A DNA stretch of 64,000 bases, taken from positions 125,817-189,816 of the forward strand of contig JAFRMR010000007.1 in the NCBI GenBank assembly GCA_017430535.1. The letters are read 5' to 3'. Numbering within the stretch: the stretch's first letter is position 1; each line of letters starts with the position of its first letter. Below are positions 33,937-41,788 of this stretch, piece by piece. The notes under the pieces are model-generated. The model saw nothing but the letters and a program-made list of their open reading frames with translations, was not told the origin of the DNA and searched no databases. Position numbers and translations under genes: made by a program. Source of the DNA: Clostridia bacterium. Lineage in GTDB: Bacteria; Bacillota; Clostridia; Oscillospirales; Acutalibacteraceae.

Positions 33937-34787
33937 TTCAGTTTGTCACCTGCCTCAATTATGGTGGGTATCAGGCACAGAATAAAGTAGCCCGAGTATG
34001 CGGCAACAGCCGCCGTTTCAAAACCGGGGAGTTTCATTGAAGGGTAAAAGGAATAGTCAAGGAAACCGAAAGCGGATACTGCAATATATATTCCGCCTAT
34101 AACCGCCGTAACTGCCGTAAGAGCACAATCTGCGGTGTCAAATGAGAATATCCGGTAACGGCTTCTTTTACCGCCGCCGTAACCCCTTGCGGCCATACTG
34201 TCCGAGGTTATGATTGTGTTTTCAATCATATAGGATATCATTACGGAAAAAACTCTCATTACCGATTTTACTTTATATACAATTGAGTCTGTTTTAAAAG
34301 TTCCAAGAGTTTTCTGAACCGCTATGGCTTCTTTTGATTTTTTTATGTAAACCGGAATAAATCTTAAAGCAAGGGTAAGCATTAGGGCGGATTTCGGGAA
34401 GAATCTGCCTACGGAATAAACCACCTTATCCGCCGTCATTATTTCGGAATAAACCGCAAACCAGTAAAGAGCGCCTGCAACCATAATCCCCATAAAAAGG
34501 CCGTAAACCAGCGCCTCTGCCGTTACCGCATTATTGTTGATAAACAGCAGGGGAGTTTTGCCGTTATGGCTGAAAATCGGGTTAAGAATTGTGCAGCCCG
34601 CAATGATTATAAAAACGGAAATATGTATTTTTTTGCTTTTGCAGTAGGGTGTTGAGCAGTAAAGAATAAGCCCTCCTGTAAAAGAGAGCATAATGATAAT
34701 AGGATTCAATGAAAACATTGATATTAAAATAACCGATAAAAAACAGACTGAAACCGAGAGAGGATTGTAAGATTTAAGGCTCTTCAT
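33876..34787 (-). CDS. ecfT: ECF transporter transmembrane scaffold EcfT
   Basis: A 303-residue protein with about six to seven helices and the EcfT coupling motif SMAARGYGGG (~205-214), the Ala-Arg-Gly signature that binds the ATPase groove; a second partial motif (AIAVQKTLG) lies at ~160. EcfT links the S component to the two ATPase domains. It begins with an ATGA overlap to the toroid/DUF4430 protein gene, so its synthesis is probably coupled to that of the secreted protein. Confidence 0.9.
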   Translation of the reverse strand: MKSLKSYNPLSVSVCFLSVILISMFSLNPIIIMLSFTGGLILYCSTPYCKSKKIHISVFIIIAGCTILNPIFSHNGKTPLLFINNNAVTAEALVYGLFMGIMVAGALYWFAVYSEIMTADKVVYSVGRFFPKSALMLTLALRFIPVYIKKSKEAIAVQKTLGTFKTDSIVYKVKSVMRVFSVMISYMIENTIITSDSMAARGYGGGKRSRYRIFSFDTADCALTAVTAVIGGIYIAVSAFGFLDYSFYPSMKLPGFETAAVAAYSGYFILCLIPTIIEAGDKLKWRLLKSKISPSHTPVAQKQ

Positions 34788-36952
34788 TTCAGATCCTCTC
34801 CCAGGTTACAGGTATATTCCCATTTGATTTTATCGCCGTCGCTCAGCAGATACTGGCCGCAGCCTACATCGGCCTGCACTCCGTTTACGCTGTAAATCCA
34901 GCCGGAAAGCTCGCCGTAGTCAAATTCATAAAGGTTGTTTATACCTGCTATGTAGGCGTTACTGTGGTCAGCGGCACCGGCGGATTTATCATCCACCTGA
35001 ATCTGCAGCTCTCTGGCTATGAAGATAAGGCAGTCATATACCGTGGCGCCTTCATAAAGCTTAACTTTGGTTTTGGGCAGGATAACGCCTTTTTTGGGCG
35101 TTATCTCTTCATCGCCCTGGCCTTTGACCGTGTCGCAGCGGATGCTGATGGTAACAATTATTGTTCCGTCGCCGTCTGCTTTTGTGGGTGAGTAGAATTC
35201 ACCGGGTGTCTGTATATTGATAAGCAATGCGCAGGCGGTGATAATACCGGCAACTGCGGCAATTGCCACATAGTTTTCAGGTTTTCTCTTCTTGAGGGCT
35301 GTTATAACAGCTGCGGAGATTGCGGCAAGCCCCCAGGCAACGCATATTGCAATTATTCTGAAAATAAACGATGTGCTTTTTCTCGGGCCTGTTTTTTCGC
35401 CCGTGTTTTCGCTTTCGTATAAATCCGTATATTCGGATGCGCTTGTTTCCCCGCCGTAATATGTTGTTGAATAATCATCGGTTTCATCGTTGAATGTTAC
35501 GGTTTCAAAGCTCTGGTAATTTCCTGTTGTTGTGTATGCCTCGGTAGCATCATAATAGGGAACGGTATTGAGAGCCGGGGCAAGTGTATAAGTAACTGTT
35601 TCGGGTGTGACTGTGGGCACTATCGGTTCAGTGTCAGCTTCCGTTGCGGCTTTTTTTGCTGCTTTTGTTGTAGTTGTTGTGGATTCTCTTTCTTTTCTTG
35701 AGCCGTTGGTAAACCCGCCGTTCGGCGAAACATTGCCGCCGTTTGCGGGCTTATTGTTCGGGCTTATGGTAGTGGGTGAAAAATTGTTTGTAAGGTTATT
35801 TTCTCTGCTCCCCGAACCTGTGGGATTTGTAAATTTCTGTGATGATTTTGAAGATGAACTTTCGCTTTCATCTGTGCTGTCGGATGTATCGGCGACTGCA
35901 GTAGATGCAGTTGTGGCAGTGCTGTCGGTATCGCTTGCGCTGCCTGCCTGGCCGCTGCCTGAGTTGGATTTTGAAGCGGAACCTGTCTGAAGGTTCAGGC
36001 TTTTTGGCGAAAGATTATATGCGTAAAGTCCACCTCCGCCCTGATTGAAAACATAAAGAGCCACGCTTGCATAAAGCACCTGTGCCGTGGCGTTGAGGTT
36101 ATAATCACCGCCTGCTGTGTGTGAGTAGCCTTTTGAGGCTTTGTAGGCAAGCATTGCCTCGTATGGATTTTTACCGCCTTTTATGAATCTTGAATCACTC
36201 AGGGGGTTAATTCCCAGTGAAGTCAGGGCAACCACAACCTGTGCGGCGCTCTCCGGGTTCTCAGCGCCGTAGCTGGCAAATCCGCCGTTGCTCTTTTGGC
36301 TTCCGGAAAGAAAGGTCAGGGCTTTGCTTACTGCGCCGGCAACGGTTTTGTTACCTGCATTGTAAGGCGCAAGTGCCTGAAGCACCATGGCGGTTACATC
36401 CACATCTGAGCTGCCCTTTGATATTGCCCAGCCGCCGTCGCTCTGCTGAGCATCAAGCAGGGTTTTTACCGCGACATCGGCGCTTGTGCCGGCTGTGTTA
36501 TTTATAAGATGCAGGCCGAAAACCCAGCTCATAATGCCCATGGCGCCTGTATCTTCGCTTATAACCTTTTTAACATAATCCGAGTGTACGCCCATTATGG
36601 AAAACAGAAGGGCTATCCGCTCTCTTGTTACGGCATTTCCGCTGAAGCTTGAAGAGGTTGCTCTGCTGTAAAGGGCCTCATTGAATATTGTGAAATCATA
36701 ACTGCTGTCAAAACGCCTCAGGGAATATACAAACCAGTCGGAAGAAACTCCTGCATTTTCGGCATATTTGCCGTCAAGAAGCGCCTGTACATTTTTTACT
36801 CCCGCTGTGCTTTTTTCATCATTGTATATGCCTGTAATTACTTTATCCGGGCTTGTATCGGAAGCAGCATCGGCCGGAAGTAAAAATACCCCCGGCAAAA
36901 CGATTGAAAAAATCAGCAATAATGAAATTGTCAGTCGTCTGATTCTGCTCAT
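34784..36952 (-). CDS. Secreted alpha/alpha-toroid plus DUF4430 protein with transcobalamin-like domain plan
   Basis: A 722-residue protein: signal peptide (1-30); helical toroid domain (~55-305) with prenyltransferase/squalene-cyclase-type repeats (DGGWAISKGSSDVDVTAMVL at 172-191; NGGFASYGAENPESAAQVVV at 222-241); Ser/Thr/Asn-rich linker (~320-525); two hydrophobic helices (529-551, 561-580); and a C-terminal DUF4430 domain (~597-714) ending SGWIYSVNGVQADVGCGQYL and DGDKIKWEY. Mammalian intrinsic factor and transcobalamin combine the same alpha barrel with a DUF4430-like beta domain to enclose cobalamin. Being in a cobalamin-riboswitch operon with an ECF transporter, it is a good candidate corrinoid-binding surface protein. 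Binding is inferred; the two helices between the domains are unusual. Confidence 0.8.
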   Translation of the reverse strand: MSRIRRLTISLLLIFSIVLPGVFLLPADAASDTSPDKVITGIYNDEKSTAGVKNVQALLDGKYAENAGVSSDWFVYSLRRFDSSYDFTIFNEALYSRATSSSFSGNAVTRERIALLFSIMGVHSDYVKKVISEDTGAMGIMSWVFGLHLINNTAGTSADVAVKTLLDAQQSDGGWAISKGSSDVDVTAMVLQALAPYNAGNKTVAGAVSKALTFLSGSQKSNGGFASYGAENPESAAQVVVALTSLGINPLSDSRFIKGGKNPYEAMLAYKASKGYSHTAGGDYNLNATAQVLYASVALYVFNQGGGGLYAYNLSPKSLNLQTGSASKSNSGSGQAGSASDTDSTATTASTAVADTSDSTDESESSSSKSSQKFTNPTGSGSRENNLTNNFSPTTISPNNKPANGGNVSPNGGFTNGSRKERESTTTTTKAAKKAATEADTEPIVPTVTPETVTYTLAPALNTVPYYDATEAYTTTGNYQSFETVTFNDETDDYSTTYYGGETSASEYTDLYESENTGEKTGPRKSTSFIFRIIAICVAWGLAAISAAVITALKKRKPENYVAIAAVAGIITACALLINIQTPGEFYSPTKADGDGTIIVTISIRCDTVKGQGDEEITPKKGVILPKTKVKLYEGATVYDCLIFIARELQIQVDDKSAGAADHSNAYIAGINNLYEFDYGELSGWIYSVNGVQADVGCGQYLLSDGDKIKWEYTCNLGEDLK

Positions 36953-36991
36953 AGTCTCCTTAAACTCTTTCGGTTTTATGAAAGCCTTAAA

Positions 36992-37813
36992 TTATACTTT
37001 GGGTGCAATATTGGGAAAAATCTCAGTGATTTTGCTGAGAAATGATGAAAAGATATCTGTAAAAAATGCCTTGATACTTTCAATTATATCATTGAAAATG
37101 TCGCTTGCATCCTGGCCTGTGGTGGTAAGAATGCATACCGGGGGAGTGATTATTGTTCCTGAGGGGGATTTTGCGCTTACAGTGTATGTACCGCCTCTGG
37201 GTGCGGTGAATGTAGCGTTGCCTTTTTTGTCGGTATAGCAGCCGGTGCCTTCGCCGTCAATGGTGATTTCAGCTTTTTCAACGGGTTTTGTAACGGGATT
37301 ATAGTTGTCATCAAAGCCGGCAATTGAAAGTGTAAGGGTTATTTCGTCGCCCTTTTCGGCTTCGGCAGTGTTTTTGTTGAAATATGAATATGTATCGGAA
37401 AAATCTTTTGTATCGGTATAAGTGAATGCGTAAACATGGTCATTGGTTTTTACTGCATCTGCCAGAGACCAGGCTGCTGCGTTGTTCAGATAGTATCCGA
37501 ATCCCATATTGTTTTCTTCACCCCAGAGTTTGGTAAGTGAAAGGCCGTACTGTGTTTCGGATGTGCCGTAGCCTTTTGCGGCTTTGCCGTCGAATTTTGC
37601 ATCGTGAGCGCAGTACAGGGCGTCATTGATTGTAAGCTGGCCGTCCTTATCGGTATCGGTAACTTTAATCTTCTCATAAGCCAGCGCAAGCTTGCCGGAT
37701 TTTGTGGCAATGCTTACAAAAAGCTCGGCTTCGGGTGAAGTGGCTGCAAAAGCTACTGTGAGTGTGCCGAAAATCATAATAACGGCAATTGCGAGTGATA
37801 AAAACCTTTTCAT
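36992..37813 (-). CDS. Secreted protein with EF-hand/dockerin-like loop and DUF4430-like segment
   Basis: A 273-residue exported protein (signal peptide to ~23). DTDKDGQLTIND at 53-64 is a perfect calcium-binding EF-hand loop, with Asp at 1, 3, 5 and 12 and Gly at 6. After it, MGFGYYLNNAAAWSLADAVK and DHVYAFTYTD (~103-132) resemble the end of a DUF4430 domain (G-Y-Y/W-x-x-N-G ... D-x-V-x-F-x-Y). A beta-sandwich-like region follows (PVEKAEITIDGEGTGCYTDK, ~175-225), then an amphipathic Phe/Ile-rich tail (~240-268) that could lie on the membrane. AAGGAG precedes the ATG. Between the riboswitch and the toroid protein, it may be a second corrinoid-capture protein; this is inference. Confidence 0.65.
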   Translation of the reverse strand: MKRFLSLAIAVIMIFGTLTVAFAATSPEAELFVSIATKSGKLALAYEKIKVTDTDKDGQLTINDALYCAHDAKFDGKAAKGYGTSETQYGLSLTKLWGEENNMGFGYYLNNAAAWSLADAVKTNDHVYAFTYTDTKDFSDTYSYFNKNTAEAEKGDEITLTLSIAGFDDNYNPVTKPVEKAEITIDGEGTGCYTDKKGNATFTAPRGGTYTVSAKSPSGTIITPPVCILTTTGQDASDIFNDIIESIKAFFTDIFSSFLSKITEIFPNIAPKV

Positions 37814-38098
37814 TTAATTTTGCTCCTTTTTTTTATTTTTGTCAAGTTTATATTCACGCATCTTTATTTTATGTTGGATGCGTTTTTTCTGTTTCTTTTC
37901 TTCTTTTTCACTGTCTTTCGGTTTTATTCCCACCTCGGTCAGTGCCTTGGGCCAGGGGCCGTAAAATGATTTTATTGCCGCAACCTGCTCCGGGGTAAAA
38001 TCTCCCTTTTTAGGGTAACGGTTTTCTCCCGAAAGCAGTATGGAATCATATTTCTGCCGGAGCAGTTCTTTGCATTTGTCTTTTGTCAGGTTTTCCAT
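37814..38098 (-). CDS. Small basic protein with homing-endonuclease-associated-type repeat
   Basis: A 94-residue protein, very rich in Lys and Glu. The segment YPKKGDFTPEQVAAIKSFYG and PWPKALTEVGIKP (~28-59) resembles the short helical repeat found next to some HNH/homing endonucleases (W-P-x-x-x-D-F ... F-G-x-W-x-x-A-L-x-x-A-G), thought to bind DNA. The C-terminal third is almost only charged residues. It is the first gene behind the cobalamin riboswitch; its ATG directly abuts the T7 of the terminator and has no separate ribosome binding site, so it would be made only when the terminator is read through. Its role in the operon is unknown. Confidence 0.6.
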   Translation of the reverse strand: MENLTKDKCKELLRQKYDSILLSGENRYPKKGDFTPEQVAAIKSFYGPWPKALTEVGIKPKDSEKEEKKQKKRIQHKIKMREYKLDKNKKKEQN

Positions 38099-38134
38099 AA
38101 AAAAACACGCCTTTCAACTTAAGCTGAAAAGCGC
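38099..38134 (-). terminator. Riboswitch-controlled terminator
   Basis: Minus strand 10-bp stem with two G-T pairs (GCGCTTTTCA at 38134-38125, TGAAAGGCGT as the other arm), followed by T7 touching the start codon of the 94-residue gene. An upstream segment (38192-38183, TGAAAAGAGC) can pair with the first arm instead and would act as antiterminator. Confidence 0.8.
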
Positions 38135-38218
38135 AACCCGAATAAAACCCCGGCACTGCTGTACCAAAGTTTCTATACGGCTGCTCTTTTCATTCCCAAA
38201 AGATACAATACCAATGTT

Positions 38219-38325
38219 TACACCCGCGGGCATTCCGGCTTACGGCAGAGCCGATTACGGTAATGGATGTTGCGACGGATTTGCACCGAACTTCCCCCTT
38301 ATCCTCATAAAAAGGAGCGGGTGTA
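38219..38325 (-). promoter_or_regulatory. Cobalamin riboswitch aptamer, compact type
   Basis: Read on the minus strand, the element is closed by a 9-bp P1 stem (TACACCCGC at 38325-38317 with GCGGGTGTA at 38227-38219). Inside are the conserved cobalamin segments: GGGGAAGTTCGGTGCAAATC, a B12-box region (CATCCATTACCG) and AAGCCGGAATGCCC. The short size (~107 nt) and CCGGAATGCCC resemble the compact class II aptamers rather than the long AdoCbl class. It precedes a terminator with a possible antiterminator, so cobalamin should switch the downstream transporter operon off. A TACC in the B12-box loop could pair with GGTA just downstream as a kissing loop; that is tentative. Confidence 0.88.
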
Positions 38326-38343
38326 TACTTAATTTTCACAATA

Positions 38344-38372
38344 ATTTTATGCCTTTTGCACGTCATTGTCAA
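38344..38372 (-). promoter_or_regulatory. Promoter of the cobalamin-riboswitch operon
   Basis: Minus strand perfect TTGACA (38372-38367) and TAAAAT (38349-38344), 17 bases apart; the aptamer starts about 12 bases after the expected transcription start. The rest of the gap up to the next plus-strand gene (38373-38467) shows only an ill-defined control region. Confidence 0.85.
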
Positions 38373-38467
38373 GTGCAGCGGTTATTGTCCGTTATTTTGT
38401 ACACACCTTGGGTTAAAATGAAACTGCAGGGTATGTTGATATCTTTATGAAATCGGAGGTGTATCAA

Positions 38468-38992
38468 ATGATTAACTGGCCCGTATATCTGAGAATAGCC
38501 GGCGATGATTACCTGCACACATTCAAAACCTCGGTACCCGTAAGTGATGATATCTACCGCAAGATGATTATTGCTGCAGATCTGAGAAAGCCCTTCAGTT
38601 CATGTGAGTTTTACGAAACGGTAAAAGAAAAAATGAATTCTATTCTTAAAAAGGGGCAGACAGCCGATGAAACCGTACTCAGCAGCGCCGTTATCTGCGA
38701 CCCCGGCGATATCAAGCGGCTGCGGGAAAAATTCAGGGGCAGAACCTATGGCTGGTATGCGGATAAAACCGCCAACGAGTGTGAGTTTGATTATTATTCC
38801 CCGGAGTATCCCTTTGAGGAATACTGCCTTACGGTCTGCTTTGATAAAAACGGAACCGTAACGGATATAAAGGATGTTATCGCTTTCTGCCCGGAAATAA
38901 GGAACGGCATTGAAACCGGAAAAGCCGAATGTTACCCGGATTTTGTGTCAATTTCCCTCTGCCTTGAAAATGAATTGGAAAAGACAGGCTGA
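38468..38992 (+). CDS. Conserved-looking protein of unknown function
   Basis: I do not recognise this 174-residue protein. It has no signal peptide or membrane helix. The composition is mixed alpha/beta, with several aromatic and acidic patches (GWYADKTANECEFDYYSPEY around ~100-118). The ATG at 38468 follows a very good GGAGGTG site by six bases; an in-frame ATG at 38447 lies upstream of that site. It stands alone between the divergent riboswitch operon and the phosphate transporter gene. Codon use resembles its neighbours, so it is very probably a real gene. Confidence 0.75.
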   Translation: MINWPVYLRIAGDDYLHTFKTSVPVSDDIYRKMIIAADLRKPFSSCEFYETVKEKMNSILKKGQTADETVLSSAVICDPGDIKRLREKFRGRTYGWYADKTANECEFDYYSPEYPFEEYCLTVCFDKNGTVTDIKDVIAFCPEIRNGIETGKAECYPDFVSISLCLENELEKTG

Positions 38993-38998
38993 TTACTG

Positions 38999-39027
38999 TT
39001 TACTTATTTCTTTCTCTGTGTTAAAAT
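38999..39027 (+). promoter_or_regulatory. Promoter of the Na/Pi cotransporter gene
   Basis: TTTACT (38999-39004) and TAAAAT (39022-39027), 17 bases apart. Confidence 0.6.
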
Positions 39028-39057
39028 AAACTGTAATATTTTGATTTGGAGACAGAA

Positions 39058-40803
39058 ATGGATTTTTTTGATGTTTTAACCCTTGCCGGCGGTCTCGCCC
39101 TGTTCCTGTTCGGTATGAATGTAATGGGCGCGGCTCTTGAGAAAAGGGCCGGCGGCAATCTCAAAAACCTTCTGGGTAAAATAACAGGCAGCAAAGCCGG
39201 CGGCATAGCCACCGGCGCGGGTATAACCGTTGTTACTCAGTCCTCCTCCGCCACCACGGTTATGGTTGTGGGTTTTGTCAACTCCGGCATAATCACCCTG
39301 GCTCAGGCAATAAATGTAATTATAGGCGCCAATGTGGGTACCACCGTAACGGGCTGGATTCTGTCCCTTAACGGTATAAGCGGCGAAAGCGCATTTCTGC
39401 TTAAAATGCTCAAGCCCACGTCTTTCACCCCGGTGCTCGCCTTTATCGGCGTTATTCTTTTTATGTTCTCAAAGCAGACAAAAAAGAAGGACATAGGCAC
39501 CATTCTGCTTGGATTTGCAACCCTTATGTCCGGTATGTCGGCTATGTCCGGGGCAGTTGAGGGGCTCAAGGAGCTTCCCCAGTTCGGCAGAATTCTTCTT
39601 ATCTTCAACAATCCGCTTCTGGGTGTGCTTATCGGTACCCTTATCACCGCCGCAATTCAGTCCTCCGCCGCATCAATCGGTATGTTGCAGTCTCTTGCTC
39701 TTACCGGTCAGGTTACCTGGGGTGCCGCAATACCCATTGTTATGGGTCAGAATATCGGCACCACAATCACAGCCCTTATCTCCGCCGTAGGTGCAACCAA
39801 AAACGGTAAAAGAGCCGCCCTTGCCCACCTTACATTCAATGTTTTCGGCACCGTAATATGGACCGCTGTTTTCTGGCTTGTCAAAATTTTTGTGCAGCCG
39901 GTTTTCCTTACGGAAAGCATTTCAATTTACAGCGTTGCTCTTTGCCACACGGTTTTCAATGTTCTCACTATGTTGCTGGTGCTTCCGATTACAGGCCTGC
40001 TCCAGAAGTTTGTTGAAAAGATTGTTCCCGATAAAAAGGGTGGGGATAATGAGATTGAGCTTGATGAGCGTCTTCTTGTTACTCCGGCCCTTGCTGTGGA
40101 GCAGTGCCGCATCCTTACTGTGGATATGGCCTCCCTTGCAGTTGAGTCTTTAAGCAACTCCATGAAATGCCTTTTTGATTACAGCAAAGAGAGAGCGGAT
40201 GCAATCCTTGAGGATGAGGAGCGCACCGACCACTATGAAGATGTTATCAGCTCCTTCCTTGTCAAAGTCAGCCGTTATGATATCAGCAACCGTGACAGCC
40301 GCGAGGCAGCAATGCTTCTTAAGGCCATCGGTGATTTTGAAAGGATTTCGGATCACGCAGTCAATCTGCTTGAAGCCGCCCAGGAGATTAAAGAAAAGAA
40401 TATTCAGTTCAGCGGCGGGGCTGAAAAGGAGCTTAAAACCATTACATCTGCCGTTGATGAAATACTTAACCTTTCCTATCTTTCTTTTGTGAATAATTCT
40501 CTTGATATCGCCCTGACCGTCGAGCCCCTTGAGTCCGTAATAGACGACCTCAGGGATGAGCTCAGGGGCAGGCATATAGAAAGGCTCCAGCGCGGTGAGT
40601 GCACCGTTGACGCAGGCTTTGTATGGTCCGATATTCTTACGGACCTTGAAAGAACATCCGACCACTGCTCAAATGTTGCCGGCGCCGTAATTGATATCTC
40701 CCACCACAATATGAACCTGCACGAATCCCTCAGAACACTTAAGAGTGACAGTGAAGAATACAGAAGAGAATACGCCGCCTACAGCGAAAAATATTCCGTT
40801 TAA
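39058..40803 (+). CDS. Na+/phosphate cotransporter (NptA/YjbB type) with C-terminal PhoU-like domain
   Basis: A 581-residue protein. The membrane half carries the two inverted repeats of the Na/Pi family, each with the substrate-loop signature: TVVTQSSSATTVMVVGFVNSG (split, ~58-78) and AAIQSSAASIGMLQSLA (~201-217), each followed by a GxNxGTT motif. The cytoplasmic C-terminal half (~340-575) is helical with two PhoU-like bundles (AIGDFERISDHAVNL, DLERTSDHCSNVAG). It should use the sodium gradient to move phosphate, with the PhoU part regulating. I use ATG 39058 with GGAG six bases upstream rather than the in-frame TTG at 39046. The gene heads a long plus-strand series with short gaps. Confidence 0.9.
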   Translation: MDFFDVLTLAGGLALFLFGMNVMGAALEKRAGGNLKNLLGKITGSKAGGIATGAGITVVTQSSSATTVMVVGFVNSGIITLAQAINVIIGANVGTTVTGWILSLNGISGESAFLLKMLKPTSFTPVLAFIGVILFMFSKQTKKKDIGTILLGFATLMSGMSAMSGAVEGLKELPQFGRILLIFNNPLLGVLIGTLITAAIQSSAASIGMLQSLALTGQVTWGAAIPIVMGQNIGTTITALISAVGATKNGKRAALAHLTFNVFGTVIWTAVFWLVKIFVQPVFLTESISIYSVALCHTVFNVLTMLLVLPITGLLQKFVEKIVPDKKGGDNEIELDERLLVTPALAVEQCRILTVDMASLAVESLSNSMKCLFDYSKERADAILEDEERTDHYEDVISSFLVKVSRYDISNRDSREAAMLLKAIGDFERISDHAVNLLEAAQEIKEKNIQFSGGAEKELKTITSAVDEILNLSYLSFVNNSLDIALTVEPLESVIDDLRDELRGRHIERLQRGECTVDAGFVWSDILTDLERTSDHCSNVAGAVIDISHHNMNLHESLRTLKSDSEEYRREYAAYSEKYSV

Positions 40804-40815
40804 CAGGAGGATAAT

Positions 40816-41781
40816 ATGGATTACATTACCTATCCGGGCAGAGATTATGCCGATATGTACTGCATAATCAAAACCGTTGAAGTAAAACCCAATAAAAAAG
40901 GCGTTGATTACCTTGATATGGAGCTTGCGGATAAAACCGGAAGCATAAACGCAAAAAAATGGACCGTGAATCCCGAGGACAGAGACTTGCAGCCCGGTGA
41001 TTTTGTCAAGGTAAGGGGAACCGAAACCTCATTCAACGGCCAGCCCCAGCTTAAAGTTGATATAATTCGGAAGGTTACGGAAAACGACGGAATTGATATT
41101 TCCGAGTATGTGCCCGTTGCCTGCCTTCCAGGTGAAGTTATGCTCTCCGAAATAGAGCAGGTTGTGGCTTCTTTTAAGGATGAGGATTTCAAATCGCTTG
41201 TAAATGCAATGCTCAATAAATACAAGTCACGCCTGGTTTACTGGCCTGCGGCTCAGGGCTTCCATCACGCCGTCAGGGGTGGGCTGCTTATGCACACTCT
41301 CTCAATTGTCCGTGTGGCTGAAGCGATTACGGGCATTTATACTTACCTCAACAGCGATCTGCTCCTGTCGGGTATAATCCTTCATGATATTGCGAAAATT
41401 GAAGAGATCAGTTCTTCCGATTTAGGCGTTCCCGGCGAATATACCCCCAGAGGCAATCTTATAGGCCACCTTGTTATCGGTGCCATTGAAATTGAAGAAA
41501 CAGGCAAAATGCTGGGTATTCCCGAAGAAAAGACAGTGCTTCTTGAGCATATGCTTATTTCCCATCACGGCATACCGGAATTCGGTGCCGCAAAATATCC
41601 CATGTTCAGCGAGGCCCTTGTGCTTTCCCTTCTTGATGATCTTGATGCAAAGCTCTATGAATTCAGGGAGCTTACGGGGGAACTTGAAGAAGGTAAATTC
41701 ACAAAGAAGCTGGATTTCCTTGACAGACGCAAGCTTTATAAACATCCCCTTGAAAATCCGGGAAAAATAAAACTTATTTGA
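40816..41781 (+). CDS. YhaM-like 3'-5' exoribonuclease (OB fold plus HD domain)
   Basis: The 321-residue protein begins with an OB-fold nucleic-acid-binding domain (~10-95, MELADKTGSINAKKWTVNPED, GDFVKVRGT, FNGQPQLKV) and continues with an HD metal-dependent phosphohydrolase domain: FHHAVRGGLLMHTLSIV (~150-166), LHDIAKIEEI (~193-202) and LLEHMLISHHG (~242-252). This is the architecture of B. subtilis YhaM, which degrades RNA and single-stranded DNA from the 3' end. AGGAGG lies before the ATG, 12 bases after the phosphate transporter; prmA follows seven bases later. Confidence 0.88.
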   Translation: MDYITYPGRDYADMYCIIKTVEVKPNKKGVDYLDMELADKTGSINAKKWTVNPEDRDLQPGDFVKVRGTETSFNGQPQLKVDIIRKVTENDGIDISEYVPVACLPGEVMLSEIEQVVASFKDEDFKSLVNAMLNKYKSRLVYWPAAQGFHHAVRGGLLMHTLSIVRVAEAITGIYTYLNSDLLLSGIILHDIAKIEEISSSDLGVPGEYTPRGNLIGHLVIGAIEIEETGKMLGIPEEKTVLLEHMLISHHGIPEFGAAKYPMFSEALVLSLLDDLDAKLYEFRELTGELEEGKFTKKLDFLDRRKLYKHPLENPGKIKLI

Positions 41782-41788
41782 GGTAAAT

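Noticed and set aside
35607-35990. Plus-strand frame opposite the linker of the toroid/DUF4430 protein
   Set aside because: It is the complement of a Ser/Thr/Asn-rich repeat-like linker; low complexity explains the open frame.
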